Shown: positions 1 to 10,687 of the stretch, piece after piece
Numbering within the stretch: position 1 is the stretch's first letter
Layout: each line of letters begins with the position of its first letter
From: Edaphochlamys debaryana
Taxonomy: Eukaryota; Chlorophyta; Chlorophyceae; Chlamydomonadales
Direction of reading: 5' to 3'
DNA length: 64,000 bases
Assembly (NCBI GenBank): GCA_016858145.1
Contig: JAEHOE010000038.1
Span: 682,001-746,000 of the forward strand
Translations under genes and position numbers: made by a program
The notes under the pieces: generated by a model
The model's database searches: none
What the model saw: only the letters and a program-made list of their open reading frames with translations
Told to the model about the DNA's origin: nothing

Positions 1-514
1 GGGGCGTTCGCGAGCACCACGTCAACGATCAGGTATGTTCTGGGTCACAGATAGCAGGCAACTGAACGCACATTGGCGTGTGGCCGTGGCCGCGGGCAAT
101 GAGAAAGACGAGGGAATTCTATGGGGAACGTGTGCAGGTCTTACGCAGGGTGCATGAAAGGCGTGGCGCTGAATGCTGTGTTTGACGTGCCTTGGGGGGC
201 CGAGGCCTGCGCGGAACCAACGATTGCCCGCCCACCCCGCTGTCCGCTGCCCCAGGACTTGGGCGGGGCAGAGCTCTGCCACCCCGCTCTCAGCCACTAG
301 CTCACTCCGTTAACATCTCAAGCTAAACAGTCCGGCATCGTGGCTTTTGCAACAGCGGGTGAGCTACGCCGTGCCCGCCCCATGCGTGGCCGTTGCGGCC
401 CCAGCGGGGCTCCTGTACTCGGGCGACCAGCGCTCATGCTCACGCCACCGTATGCTCATTGTTTGCAGGCCAGGGCCTGCCTCTGGTCGTCTCCTAATCA
501 CAGGCCAGGGTGAC
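1..514. other. Intergenic and 5' leader of first BTB gene
   Basis: No convincing coding region is visible. The right end probably holds the 5' untranslated leader of the BTB gene that follows. A GT donor near 359 (after an AACAGCGG context) and a CAG acceptor near 503 would remove an intron just before the start codon. The same donor context and acceptor recur before the second BTB copy (donor about 6059, acceptor about 6563), which supports a conserved 5'-UTR intron. Confidence 0.45.
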
Positions 515-2014
515 ATGGCCGTCGCCCCCCCGACGGTGAGGCTTGACAAGGACGCTCGGGGCCTGGTGGTGCGGCCCCGGCCCGGTGGCGGCCCCGACCA
601 GGCGCTGGTCTTCACAAAGGAGGGGAACATCCATGAGTTGGAACGCGCGGGAGCTGCTGGTGGTTACACGCTGGGGCCGCAGCTGGCGTCAGTGGGAAGC
701 CGTGCGTCGTCTCCGGCATACGACCCCGCCACCAACGCTGTTATGTTCAAGGCCTCCGGAGGCACTACTCCCATCAGCAGACTCAATGCAAGCAATGCCA
801 TCAGCCTTGTGACGGGGCCTAGCTACCGGTGCGGTGCTGCAGACAGCGTAGGCCCAGCGGCAGGCTTTGCCTGCATCCTCGCCCTCGCAGCCGACGGCCG
901 GGGCAGCATGTGGGTGGCCGACGTCGCTGGTGGTCTTCGGCGCCTGGACACCCTCTGCGGCGCGGTGACCATGCTGGCAGGGGCGGCGGTGGCAGCGGGC
1001 GACCACACGTGGTCCAGCCTGGCCCAAGACTCCATCGCCGACGACACCCTGTGGGCGGCCACCAGCACCGCTCTGTGCCGTATGCGCACCGACGGCAACG
1101 ACGCCAAGGGCCGCGTGAAGCTGGTGGCGGGGAGCTGGGTTGATGCGGGCAGCGGTGACGGCAGCGGCAGGACTGCTCGCTTCAGTGCCGTCAGCGCCCT
1201 GCTGCCGTTGCCGGGCGGCCGCCTGCTGATCGCTGACCGTGCCGACCTCCGCTGCATGGACGCTGGCGGCGACGTCACCACCCTGCTGCGGGGCTGCTTC
1301 CCCTTCAATGGCGTGCGTCAGATGGCCGTCCTGCCCAGCGGAGAGCTGGGGGCGGTGACGGGAGACGGCAGCCTGGCGCTGGTGAGCAGCGGGGACTTCA
1401 ACCCCGCCACGGACCACCTGCTGACCCTGCTGGCGCCTCCGGCGGCGGAGGCGGAGGGCGCTGGCGGCAGCAATGGCAGGGGCACGGCCGGCCTCCCGTG
1501 GAGTGTGACGGTGCGGGTGGGGGACCGAGCCTTTCACGCTCATCGCTCTGTCCTGGAGGCCGGCTCGGAGTACTTTGCCCGGCTGCTGGCCCCCGGCGGA
1601 GGTCTCGAGGAGAGCGGCGCGGCCGAGGTGGCCCTGTCCGACGCAGACCCCGCCGCCTTCGCTCACCTGCTGTCGTGCATGTACGGCACCTCGCTCGGGC
1701 TGTCAGGAGCCTCATCTCCGCTGCTATCGGTGCCGCCTGAGCTGCTGCGCCCCACCGCGGCGCTGGCGCGGCGGCTGCTGATGGGCGGTGCGGTGGCGGC
1801 GCTGACGGAGCGGCTGGCGGCGGCCGCCACGCCCGCCAGCGTGCTGTCCGACCTGGCGTGGGCGGACGCTCACGGCCTGACGGAGCTGGTGGAGCGGCTG
1901 ACGGCTTATGCGGTCCGCAAGCGCAAGGCTGTGGAGCTGGATGGGTTGGAGGAGTTCACTGAGCGCTGCCCGCAGCAGGCAGCCAAGCTGTTGAGGGCCT
2001 TTCCGCGTGACTGA
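515..2014 (+). CDS. Beta-propeller + BTB/POZ domain protein, copy 1
   Basis: Single long exon of 499 codons. The start chosen is the ATG at 515 because an ATG followed by Ala (MAV or MAL) occurs at the matching position in all three family copies, a few bases after a splice acceptor. The open frame itself extends further upstream. Residues 1-290 are rich in Gly/Asp and repeat NHL-like strand patterns such as GRLLIADRADLRCMD and GSMWVADVAGG, suggesting a beta-propeller. A BTB/POZ domain starts near residue 329 (TVRVGDRAFHAHRSVL, then SEYFARLL) and is followed by a BACK-like helical tail ending near FTERCPQQAAKLLRA. BTB proteins often act as CUL3 ubiquitin-ligase adaptors, with the second domain binding substrate; that role is inferred here. 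The reading frame is intact. Confidence 0.8.
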   Translation: MAVAPPTVRLDKDARGLVVRPRPGGGPDQALVFTKEGNIHELERAGAAGGYTLGPQLASVGSRASSPAYDPATNAVMFKASGGTTPISRLNASNAISLVTGPSYRCGAADSVGPAAGFACILALAADGRGSMWVADVAGGLRRLDTLCGAVTMLAGAAVAAGDHTWSSLAQDSIADDTLWAATSTALCRMRTDGNDAKGRVKLVAGSWVDAGSGDGSGRTARFSAVSALLPLPGGRLLIADRADLRCMDAGGDVTTLLRGCFPFNGVRQMAVLPSGELGAVTGDGSLALVSSGDFNPATDHLLTLLAPPAAEAEGAGGSNGRGTAGLPWSVTVRVGDRAFHAHRSVLEAGSEYFARLLAPGGGLEESGAAEVALSDADPAAFAHLLSCMYGTSLGLSGASSPLLSVPPELLRPTAALARRLLMGGAVAALTERLAAAATPASVLSDLAWADAHGLTELVERLTAYAVRKRKAVELDGLEEFTERCPQQAAKLLRAFPRD

Positions 2015-2317
2015 GGCCGGGGCACCCGACACTTAGGACCTGTGGTACCGCGAGGTTGGGCTGGGGAGCCTGGAGCACAGGGCGATTACCTGCCAATTAC
2101 AGTGCTGTGGGGTTACCGGGCGGCGGAAGGTGGCTAGACTCGAAACCTAAGACGCACGCAGAGTTGGAGGGCACAAGCCTTGTTGCTGTTGCGTGGAAGT
2201 GGTCATGGACGAATACAGGCTGAGGCGATTACATCTGGGGCTCGAGGCATGCGCGCGCGGTCCCCAGCCAGCCGGGGGTGGGCGCGGTCTGGGGTGGAGG
2301 CAACGGGGGGCGCATGG

Positions 2318-2700
2318 TTGCGCCTTGCCCAAGACCCCACCGCCGCCGGCACGCTGTGGGCGGCGACGGGTATGGTCGTGTGCCGCGTGCGCACCGAGGG
2401 CGACGACACTCAGGGCAGGGTAGAGCGGGGGACTGGGCGGAGAGGGGCAGCGGTGGGGCTCAGTTGGATGTGGTGGCAGGGGACTGGGGGCCGAGGGGTC
2501 ACACGGACGGCAGCGGCACGGCGGAAAGCTTCGGTGACACCGGCGCCCTCCTGCCGGTGTCGGGCGGCCGCCTGCTGATCGCCGATGGCCCAGACCTCCG
2601 CTGCATGGACGCTGGCGGCGCCGTCACCACCCTGCTGCGGGCTGCTTCACCGGAGAGACCGTATTTCAGATGGCCGTCCTGCCCAGCGGAGAGCTTGGGG
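2318..2700 (+). pseudogene. Fragment of BTB-family propeller region
   Basis: This stretch matches the middle of the propeller part of the neighbouring BTB genes, from the DPTAAGTLWAATG-like segment through GGRLLIADGPDLRCMD and GGAVTTLLR. The two recognisable parts lie in different frames (one around 2320-2420, the other around 2510-2645). The 5' end and the whole BTB domain are absent. It is a decayed partial duplicate of the gene just upstream or of a relative. Confidence 0.8.
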
Positions 2701-3180
2701 AAAGGAATATAGCAGCATTCGATCAAGTTCACCGGCGCATAGCACGGGGTATCAGAGTATGGGAGGAGTTGTAGTGCGGAGGCCCTCCTTGCAGCGGGGG
2801 CCCAAAGATCTCAGTCGGTCGTCGGTCAGGGGGGTTCGGGGAACTTTGGGCGGGACGGCACGGCAACTTTGTCACCGCGGCGTAGAGCAGCGCCCAGCAT
2901 TATCCCACAGGCCCTGAGCATGCAGCAAGGCAAGCTTTCATGCTGGCAAGTCACGCGTACCCTTCCAGCGGTGTTAGGGGGTCGGGACAGGTGGGACATG
3001 TCGGCATGCCGGACCCCAAGCACACACGCGCCCACCCACAGGCGTCTCCAGCCCGCCTTCCACTCCCGCGCATCACACCGCACAACACTAGCAAAGCACG
3101 GCCCTGATATGCCCTTGAGTGCCGAGCCGTTGGTCAATTGACGGGTCGGGGTCCGTGGCATGGTCGATGGCACCGGACCA
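2701..3180. other. Intergenic; left flank of LINE insertion
   Basis: No gene seen. A roughly 40-bp stretch at 2813-2852 (TCGGTCG-rich, ending GGGGAACTTTGGG) is closely matched at 5054-5094, on the far side of the LINE insertion. The two flanks therefore contain related repeat sequence. Confidence 0.4.
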
Positions 3181-3496
3181 ACCTGGGCCAGCACAGTCCT
3201 CGGTGTTTACAATGAAGGACCCCCTGGGGTCACAGCGCTGAACGCTGGGGCCAAGCGACCCACCTCACGGGCTTGCCCCCTGCAAGCCAGAGCGCAAGTC
3301 CCTGTCATAACTTGCACTGACCACACTCAGGTCCCACCTTAGTCCTTGGCACGCAATGACCATGCTCAGCGTGTATCGATGGCCCCTCCTCGGCCGCGCC
3401 TCCTACCAGTAACCGTTCACCGTTCATCATGTGCTCACACTGTTGGCCGTACACCTCTCGATCCTGGCTCTCCCGACCCCACATTCACTCCCACTC

Positions 3497-3687
3497 TGCG
3501 GCTCCCTCCCGTTTGTTATGCGCCGCAGAGGACTATGTCCCCTTTCCGCAAGGTGCACATCCCATCAAACGCCAAGTGTAGCTCACCCGGTCCCCGCCCC
3601 TGCCCTGCGGCTCCCTCCCGTTTGTTATGCGCCGCCGGGCGAACCCCCCCCCCCCCTGCGGCTCCCTCCCGTTTGTTATGCGCCGCA
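3497..3687. repeat. Three copies of a 31-bp repeat with inverted ends
   Basis: Copies lie at 3497-3527, about 3606-3636 and 3657-3687. Each begins TGCGGC and the first and third end GCCGCA, so the unit has 6-bp inverted ends around a conserved core (CTCCCTCCCGTTTGTTATGC). The middle copy differs at its last base. Spacing is uneven (109 and 51 bp) and a run of Cs separates the last two. They lie in the 3' non-coding part of the LINE, just past its stop codon. Confidence 0.85.
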
Positions 3688-3705
3688 GGGTGTGCCCCGC
3701 CTCCA

Positions 3706-5005
3706 TCAAGGGGCGTCCGGGCCTGCATACTGCACTGATCCGTCCGCCCTGGCCGCTAGGAAAGGGTGGTCGGTTGGGACCTCATCCCAGCCCCTGTGCG
3801 TGAGCCCAACCTCCGCAAAACACTGCAAACGGCCCTCAAACTCGCCTCGTGCTACTGCTAAAGCCTGTGCCATCATCAAGGAGTGGTCCTGAGCGTCCCT
3901 GTGCGCATACTTGTACCTTCTGGCCCGGTCCATCGCGCATATCGCGGCCAGACACACCACGTCCCACACTCGCGCATGAATCCCGGTGCCCTCTGGGGGC
4001 ACAGCAAGCCACACCTCGTGTCGTTTCACCGCCCTGCCAATACCATGACTGAGGCGCATACGAACAGCCACAGCGGCTGGACAATACCAGAAATGGTGGA
4101 GCCGATCGCCTTGCTCCATGGCCCGCCCACACGGACACCTCGCCACGTTCTCAGTTCCTAACTGGCTCCGGTGCATGCCAAATCCCGGGAAGCCATCCAT
4201 CGCCAGCCTCCACAAGGGCTCTTTATTGCCCGGATCCCACTTAATGCCCCACAACCTCGGCCAAACCGCTTTCAGACTTGCCACTGCTTCTGCTGATGCC
4301 GTGTCTGTGCCGTACGCCTCCTGAATGTAAAGTGCATGCTTCCGTGCTAGCTTAACCCGAGCCGGTCCCAATTGCAAGTGCGTGGCCAGGCTAACTGTCA
4401 TCTTTGCCAAGCTGACGTCCTCCCAGCCTATGCCCCTGGCAATGTTCGCCCAAGCCTCTTCTTCCCCTGGGGCGGCCGCCTGATCGTCCACCCCCCGTGC
4501 TGCTTCGGCCCACCCGGCCGGGAGCCGGCTAATAAGCGCGCCCAGGCGCTGTCCCATGTCTAGTCCATTGCGGAGTGCTTGCGGGAGCGCTCCCACCTGC
4601 GTGCCCAAAATGCTCTGTACTACCCTTTCGGCATATGACCTGTTGATCTGGGCCCTCGCCCGTGCGAGAGCCCGGCCTATGCTGCCCTCCAGCCCGTGCA
4701 TCCCTCGGATGCGCTCAAGCTCATCTAGGCAGCGGACTGCCGTGCCTACTGTCCGCAGTCCCGGAACCGCGAACAGATCTGTGAACTCGCCTTCGAGGCC
4801 CCAGCTTGGGGCGTTGTTGTCGATGTTCCCCGCGGGCAGGGCTGGGTTGCCCCAAAGCGGTGCATTGTAGACCCAGGCTCCGGCTGGCATGGGAGCAATC
4901 ACTTGGGCCCGGGGCAGCAGCGCTAGCGCGCCTGCCACGCGCACCAGTGCTGGTGAGGTTGCGCGTTGGACTGTGGCCCCCAAGATGCAGAGACCAGCAC
5001 AGGCC
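3706..5005 (-). pseudogene. C-terminal LINE ORF2 remnant (zf-RVT region)
   Basis: About 430 codons remain open up to the insertion edge; an upstream ATG at 5097 lies outside the element and is fortuitous. The recognisable part is near the C-terminus: the segment EPLWRLAMDGFPGFGMHR, then CPCG, then HHFWYCP. This is the Cys/His pattern of the zinc-binding zf-RVT region found after the reverse transcriptase of L1-type elements in green algae. The endonuclease and the FADD-bearing RT core are missing, so the copy is dead on arrival by 5' truncation. No internal stop interrupts what is left, suggesting a fairly young insertion. Confidence 0.7.
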
Positions 5006-5021
5006 ACCTGGGCCAGCACAG

Positions 5022-6574
5022 GCCATGTACGGCAGTGTCGTACACTGTACGGGTCGGTCGGTCGTCGGTTCCGGGGGGTCGGGGAACTTTGGGGCATGAT
5101 ATTTGGGAACTTTGTTTATATGCCCCCCCCCCCCTGCTCTTCGTATCAGGTCAGGGGATGGCCTCCGGGGCACAGAAGGGCTTGGCATTTGAGGCAGACG
5201 CCAACTGTCGCGCGCGGTGGGGGCAGGAGGGTGCGGGCGGGTAAGGATAGGGAGGCATGAGCTTGGTTGTTGTTGCAGGTGTTGGCACTATGCTCTTCAC
5301 TACGGGAGGCACGTGCCGAGGGCGCACTGCGCTCGCAGGGGCCATGCAGCGTAGCAGAACGTTGACGGCGGATGCAGCTGAATGCGTCGATGTAGCCGCT
5401 GCCCCAACGCGCAAGAAGAAGGCAGGGTGCCAGCAATGTGCATCGCAGAGGCAGGGGCTAACTTGTGACGTGCCGAGGGCGGTGAAGGGACGTGGCGGGG
5501 GAGTCAGGGGCAGGGCCGGCGGTGTGGCGGGTTGCGGTAATAGCGGTATGCATCTTGCTGTCACCACTGCCACAACACAAAGCGTTTACCCGATACTTGA
5601 ATTAGACACATAGTAGCTTCCGTGCAAGCTCCACCAAGCGTGCAGTTCGCGCCATTTTGCTGAGCAGACGTTCGGGGTCAAGGTTTGACCCTTCTTGTGC
5701 AAACGTCAGGTGAGCGTCCGCGCACAAACAGCAGGCAGCTTTCCTCGACCTGCCTTGGCGCCTGTGGTCAATGGTGGTCCACATTGTCGGGAGACGCGTG
5801 CTGCTTGTCTGCGGGGCTCATGCCTGGTATCCACGCTGGTTGAAATTGCGCAAGAATGAAGACGCGAGCCTAAACGTGCCGCCACGCACCACATGCCCGC
5901 CCGAGCTCCCACCGTCGCATGCCGCTGCCCCCCGGGTTTCCCCGCGCCCCAGGCCTTGTGCTAGGCAGCTCCGCCACCCTTGCTGTCAGCCACCTCAGCT
6001 TCCTGCGGGACCACCTCGGGCGAGATCAGTCCGCATACCTCCTCTTTCGCAACAGCAGGTGAGCTACGCCATGCCGCCCCGTGCCTGACACCGTGCTACA
6101 TCTTAAAGCGGCCCCACGGTGCAGTCCGAACCCTTCACCCCGCACAGCAACCTGGCTTGGGGCCCCCAGCATCTCTGAGCCTCACCCTGAACTTGCATCC
6201 CTCGCGGTACCGCAGGGGCCCAACAAGCCACTGCCGAGGGGGCCCTAAGACTTTGGCCGCGGAGCACGTTGACACATGTTCGTGTCACCTCCAAAGCGCC
6301 ACATGAAGACACTGCTCTAGCGGAGGAGGCCAAGGGTCTCTGCCTCTTGCCTCTCCCTTCCGCCGAGCGCGGTGCTCGCTGCGACCCCACAGCTTCTGTC
6401 CTCTGCGGAAAGGGTGAGTGCTTGAAGGGCAGGTGCAGGCGCACGGGTTGGCGGAAACCTGTACGCCCCGAGCTCTGGTATTCGAGCGACTCGTATACTC
6501 ATCCCACCATTCTGCTGATTGTCCGCAGGGCAGGACCTGACCCCGGCCTTATCCTGGCCACAGGCCAAGGCGAT
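5022..6574. other. Intergenic, includes a dispersed repeat and BTB copy-2 leader
   Basis: No gene recognised. A poly-C run lies near 5119. The stretch about 5325-5480 resembles 32990-33130 elsewhere in the window (shared blocks include GAAGAAGGCAGGGTGCCAGC). The right part probably holds the 5' leader of the second BTB copy, with a donor near 6059 in an AACAGCAGGTGAGC context and an acceptor near 6563. Confidence 0.4.
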
Positions 6575-8096
6575 ATGGCCCTCACCTGCCGGACAGTACG
6601 GCTGGGAAAGGAGGCCCGGGGACTGGTGGTCCGGCCCCGGCCCGGCGGCGGCCCCGACCAGACCCTGGTCTTCACTCAGGAGGGGGACATCCACGAGCTG
6701 GAGGCGGCAGGGGATGACGGCGAGAATGGGGGAGGCTACCGGCTGGGGCCGCGGCTGGGGTCCACTGGTTGCGCTGGCGTTTGCCATCCGGTCTACGACC
6801 CGGCCAGCCAGGCGGTACTCTTCTGAATCCCACAGCATAGCCTCAGCAAGCTCGACGCAGGCGATCGGGTCACAGCCGTTACGGGCTCCACAAGCGGCTC
6901 TGGAGACGGCGTGGCCCCAACGGCAGGCTTCGCCTGCGTCCGCGCTCTCGCAGCTGACGACCAGGGCATTGTGTGCGTGGGTGGCGGACGGGGGCCGCAT
7001 CCGGCGCCTGGACGTCCGCAGCGGGGCCGTGACCATGCTGGCAGGGGCGGAGGCGCCACCTGGATACTTCTGGTGGGGCCTCGCCGTGCATCCCACCGAT
7101 GACAACAAGCTGTGGGCGGCGACCAGCAGCGCCGTGTGCCGTGTGCGCACTGAGGGCAACGACGCCCAGCGCCGTATGGAGGTGGTGGCGGGGGACTGGA
7201 AGGAGAGGGGCAGCGTCGACGGCAACGGACCGGCGGCGCGCTTTGGGATCATCAGGGCCCTCCTGCCGGTGTCGGGCGGCCGCCTGCTGATCGCCGACGG
7301 CCCCGACCTCCGCTGCATGGACGCTGGCGGCGCCGTCAGCACCCTGCTGCGGGGCTGCCTCATCAGGGACAGCGTGCGTCACATGGCCCTCCTGCCCAGC
7401 AGAGAGCTGGCGGCGGTCTCGTGTGACGGCAGCGAGCTCGTGCTGATCACCGGCGGGGACTTTGCTCCATCCTCGCTTCCATCGACTGCCGGTTCGGACT
7501 GGCTGCTGAGCCTGCTGGCGCCTCAAGCAGAGGCGTACGGCGCTGGCGACAGCGATGGCAGGGGCACGAGCAGCCTCCCGTGGAGTGTGACGGTGCGGGT
7601 GGGGGACCGGGCGTTCCACGCTCACCGCTCCGTCCTGGTGGCCGGCTCGGAGTACTTCGCCCGGCTGCTGGCCCCCGGCGGAGGCTTCGCGGAGAGCGGC
7701 GGGGCGGAGGTGTCCCTGCCGGACGCAGACCCGGCCACCTTCGCACACCTGCTGTCGTACATGTACAGTACGGCTATGGGCGTGCCGTGCAGCCCCTCTC
7801 AACTCTTGGCAATGCCGCCTGAGCTGCTGCGCCCCACCGCGGCGCTGGCGCGGCGGCTGCTGATGGGCGGTGCGGTGGCGGCGCTGACGGAGCGGCTAGC
7901 GGCGGCCGCCACGCCCGCCAGCGTGCTGTCCGACCTGGCGTGGGCGGACGCGCACGGCATGACGGAGCTGGCGGAGCGGCTGAGGGCGTATGCGGTCCGC
8001 AAGCGCAAGGCTGTGGAGCTGGATGGGTTGGAGGAGTTTACTGAGCGCTGCCCGCAGCAGGCAGCCAAGCTGCTGAGGGCCTCGCTGCAGGCCTAG
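6575..8096 (+). pseudogene. Beta-propeller + BTB/POZ protein, copy 2 (stop and frameshift)
   Basis: Homologous over its full length to the copies at 515 and 18215, from the conserved ATG at 6575 to the C-terminal AAKLLRASLQA. Two lesions interrupt it. A TGA at 6824-6826 falls inside the propeller where the third copy has sense codons. A 4-nt net insertion near 6976-6982 (GTGTGCGTGGG against GTGTGGG) shifts the frame just before the WVADGGRIRRLD segment. Downstream the frame is open through the BTB domain (TVRVGDRAFHAHRSVLVAG). It may be a pseudogene, or the lesions may be sequence errors. A 22-nt splice removing the stop is too short to be credible. Confidence 0.75.
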
Positions 8097-8937
8097 GTAT
8101 GCTGGCGTTGGGCTTGAGGCGGAGCAAGGGAAGGCAAGGGGATCAAAACATTGCAAGTAGGGGAGTGGGATAGCATGCTTGACGGGGGAATGGTAGCCCA
8201 TGCGCCCAGTTGGGTAGCTTAGGCACCGCCAGCGCAAGGCTCGCGCAGGGTGCCACGACTGCCACCGGCTTGCTAGGCGGGCACGGCCGAGCTTGACGCA
8301 GGAGCACTTGAGCGTTCAGGGGCGCTCGCTGCTCCTAACAGGCCTCAGCGTTGCCTATGAGGCTGTGAGGGAGAAGCCTGACGGGCGGTCGACGGCCCGC
8401 TTGTAGAGTTACCTGAGAGAGATATGGGGTGCGAGGCAACAGTGGGTAGGGACTTCTTGACATGGTAGCATGATTGCCGAGCGAGGCCCGGTGTATAGCA
8501 AGAGCCGGAGGCCCTGCGCTGAGTGGGCTGTTCCACCCTTGCTAGTTGCTACCGCCGGCTTGCATAGGTGTTCCCGCTGAGTCGGGAGCCAGGAGCCAGG
8601 ACGGGTTGGAACTCTAGGATGTTGCAAGGGGACTACGACACATGCAGGCCACCCCCCGCCGTGCCCGCCTTCCCCTGTCCCTCGATCGTGCACATGTTCT
8701 GCGCAATGCCTCGGACAGCCCACACGCCCTACCCCCTCATGTCCCTCATTCATTGTCAGCGCTTTCTGCCTATCAGTTGCTTCATGGCTCGTGCGTTGCC
8801 AACTCATTCGTCTGCCCGTAGCGGAGCCCTGCGTCCTAAGCTCCTCACCACCGGGCCAGGACGCAGGGACATGTGATGTGCCTCCGCGGCAAAATCCAGC
8901 AGCGGCCGGTTCCACTACGCTCTCACGCTCAGTACTG
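8097..8937. other. Intergenic within duplicated block
   Basis: No gene. From about 8510 onward the sequence resembles 20470-20824, showing that the duplication that copied the BTB gene also took this spacer. Shared landmarks include CTGAGTGGGC and the CAGCGCTTTCTGCCTATCAG block near 8758. Confidence 0.55.
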
Positions 8938-9515
8938 TCAGTAGTAGCCGCCATAGCCCCCGCCGTAGCCTCCCCCGCCGCCGCCGCCCTCCCCGTCGCT
9001 CGACAGCGCGGCGATGGCGTCCAACAGGTCGGCGGAGGAGTCGCTGGCCGCCGGGGCGGGGCGCCGCCTGGGGCAGGCAGGAAGGGGACAGTGAAGGATC
9101 AGGAAGTTGTCGACGCTCTCAGCTACCGGTATCTACTGTCCCCGATCAGCCCGATGCCTTGTCCCTTCCAACTCAACCCTCCTCACCCGCTGCCCTGCCG
9201 GCCCGCCGGCTCCGGCGTGGCCCCGTATCTCGTCTTGGGCCGCCCATCGCCTCCTCCGCCTCCTCCGCCGCCCATGATTGCCGATCCCGGTCCGCCAATG
9301 CTTAGGCTGGCCGCGATCTCCTCATCGTCCAGGTCAAAGTCAACCTCCAGGTCGTCGCCCTCCGTTGGTCCTTCGAAATCGTCGCCATGACTAATCTCCA
9401 GGTCGTCCACGGAGAATGACATGCCGCTCTGCTTGGCCGTGATGCTGCGCCGCGAGGAAGCGGGCGGCAAGTCCGCGCTGGGCCTGAGCGGCGGGAACGG
9501 GAGGGAGGGACAAGG
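8938..9515 (-). pseudogene. Duplicated last two exons of the MAP10-like gene
   Basis: Near copy of the 3' end of the gene at 20825-28776. The penultimate exon is 9483-9187 (297 nt, one codon shorter than the parent's 300) and the last exon is 9067-8938, with the same acceptor and donor sites and the same Gly/Tyr-rich ending before the stop at 8938-8940. The frames are open, and the acidic segment with LEVDFDLDDEEIAA is retained. Homology stops near 9515, in the intron upstream of the penultimate exon, so no promoter or N-terminus is present. It is a truncated, presumably non-functional duplicate. Confidence 0.85.
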
Positions 9516-10252
9516 TCTCCGAGCCCAGGCGCACCGCCGCCACGGCAGCCACGGCCGCTGCTGGGCTCCGCTGCAGCACTGATCGAGCGCCGACCCCACC
9601 GCATGTAGCCCCGCGCCCCCCAGGCCAACTTGTAGGACTCCGCAGCTCCCCGCACACGTCGCATGGTGATCACGGAGGGGGGCGGGTGCGCATGCGCGCC
9701 GCGTGCCCCGTGTCTGGACGCGCGCCTCACAGCAAGCCAATGTACAAGACCACACTGTTGCAAAGCAAAGCCTGTGCCAGCGCCTTGCATCGTCGCTCGC
9801 ACGCAAGAGCAATCTCCCATCTTCATTAAGCGTAGGTTCACTCTGAAGCCGGCGATTACCCGCCGTGCGTGCTTCAGCAACGACGCAGGTGGCACTCGTT
9901 GCACAGGCAGCTGGTCGCGAACAGCCAGTGCGAACGCCCATGACTCGACCCGGACGCGACTGCGCCGCATAGACTTCCGCAAGCTTGCACGAGGCAGCTG
10001 CACTGGGTGTACCTCATTGTCGTCAGACTTGCCAATCATCTCTATCGATGTCATCTCGGGACGACTCAGGTGCCTGTCCATTGCCCGCCCCTGCAGATCT
10101 GCCCTGAGGCTACGCCCCGCTCCTGTCGCCGCTCCGATCGCTTGCGAGGTTCTGGGCCAAACTGTGAGGCGCGGGCAAGTGACGAAGCTCTCGATACTGG
10201 CCGTGCCCTGCCGCCGCGCCCGTGATGCGACCCCACCAGAGACCGGTCTAGA
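9516..10252. other. Spacer left of gypsy element
   Basis: No coding feature could be supported. A 199-codon frame on the + strand at 9663-10262 has no recognisable domain and runs into the LTR, so it is treated as chance. The sequence after the duplication breakpoint near 9515 has no counterpart near the parent locus. Confidence 0.4.
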
Positions 10253-10257
10253 CCCCG

Positions 10258-10651
10258 TGTAGTGAGGAAGTCACTTATGTATTTGGGGGCAGGTAAATCC
10301 GCCGTGTTGGAGCCGAAGCTCAGACAGGTTAAGTATGGCCAAGCAGAGACAGTGTGCAGTGCAGTCGACCGGCCGAGCAGCCCAGGCTGTCTCGGAGCGG
10401 TGCAGTGCCGGATGGCCGAGCCCAGAGGCCTGGACGACGGTACAGTAGAGTGCAGCCACAGGCATGCGTCACAGGACCTACGTAACACCCAAGTGTTACG
10501 CTGCACCAGTGTGCAACCCCAGGGATAAACCCAGAGAGTATCAGAGCAACTCTCACGGAACTGGGCTCAGGCCAGCCGTATAACGGTTAACGGAACAGGT
10601 GCAGTCGGGTACAGGAGGGCACGCCGGGGTTCAGACCCGCGTGGCACGACA
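10258..10651 (-). repeat. 3' LTR of gypsy element
   Basis: A 394-bp direct repeat of 17507-17900 with TG...CA ends. Because the element is transcribed on the - strand, this is the downstream LTR. It is preceded in element orientation by a polypurine run. Confidence 0.95.
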
Positions 10652-10655
10652 AGTG

Positions 10656-10665
10656 CTCCCCCTCT
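10656..10665 (-). other. Polypurine tract of gypsy element
   Basis: On the - strand the bases next to the 3' LTR read AGAGGGGGAG, followed by a short CACT spacer and the LTR. Position and composition fit the plus-strand primer site of an LTR retrotransposon. Confidence 0.65.
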
Positions 10666-10687
10666 AGGAGGCTGCGCCCTCGCAGAC

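Larger units (their letters stand above)
3181..5021 (-). mobile_element. 5'-truncated non-LTR retrotransposon with 16-bp target-site duplication
   Basis: The block is bounded by two exact copies of ACCTGGGCCAGCACAG, at 3181-3196 and 5006-5021, taken as the target-site duplication. The element reads on the - strand, so its 3' end is near 3197 and its truncated 5' end near 5005. It encodes only the C-terminal part of a LINE polyprotein and no reverse-transcriptase core. The 3' non-coding part (3197-3705) contains three copies of a 31-bp motif. Confidence 0.65.

Noticed and set aside
689..1666. 325-codon frame on the - strand
   Set aside because: Mirrors the BTB gene on the + strand, which has the domain evidence.
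3497..3687. CRISPR-like array
   Set aside because: Only three copies, uneven spacing, located in a LINE 3' region of a eukaryotic genome.
6805..6830. Tiny intron that would remove the TGA in BTB copy 2
   Set aside because: GTACTC...CACAG would be only 22 nt, too short for a spliceosomal intron, and the frameshift downstream would remain.
9663..10262. 199-codon + strand frame next to the gypsy element
   Set aside because: Runs into the LTR, has no domain and no homologous partner near the parent locus.
10262..10528. 88-codon frame in each LTR
   Set aside because: Identical in both LTRs and opposite to the element's coding strand; LTR frames are normally non-coding.
10620..10651. T-arm-like GGGTTCAGACCC in the LTR, possible tRNA
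   Set aside because: No matching acceptor, D or anticodon arms at the right spacing.
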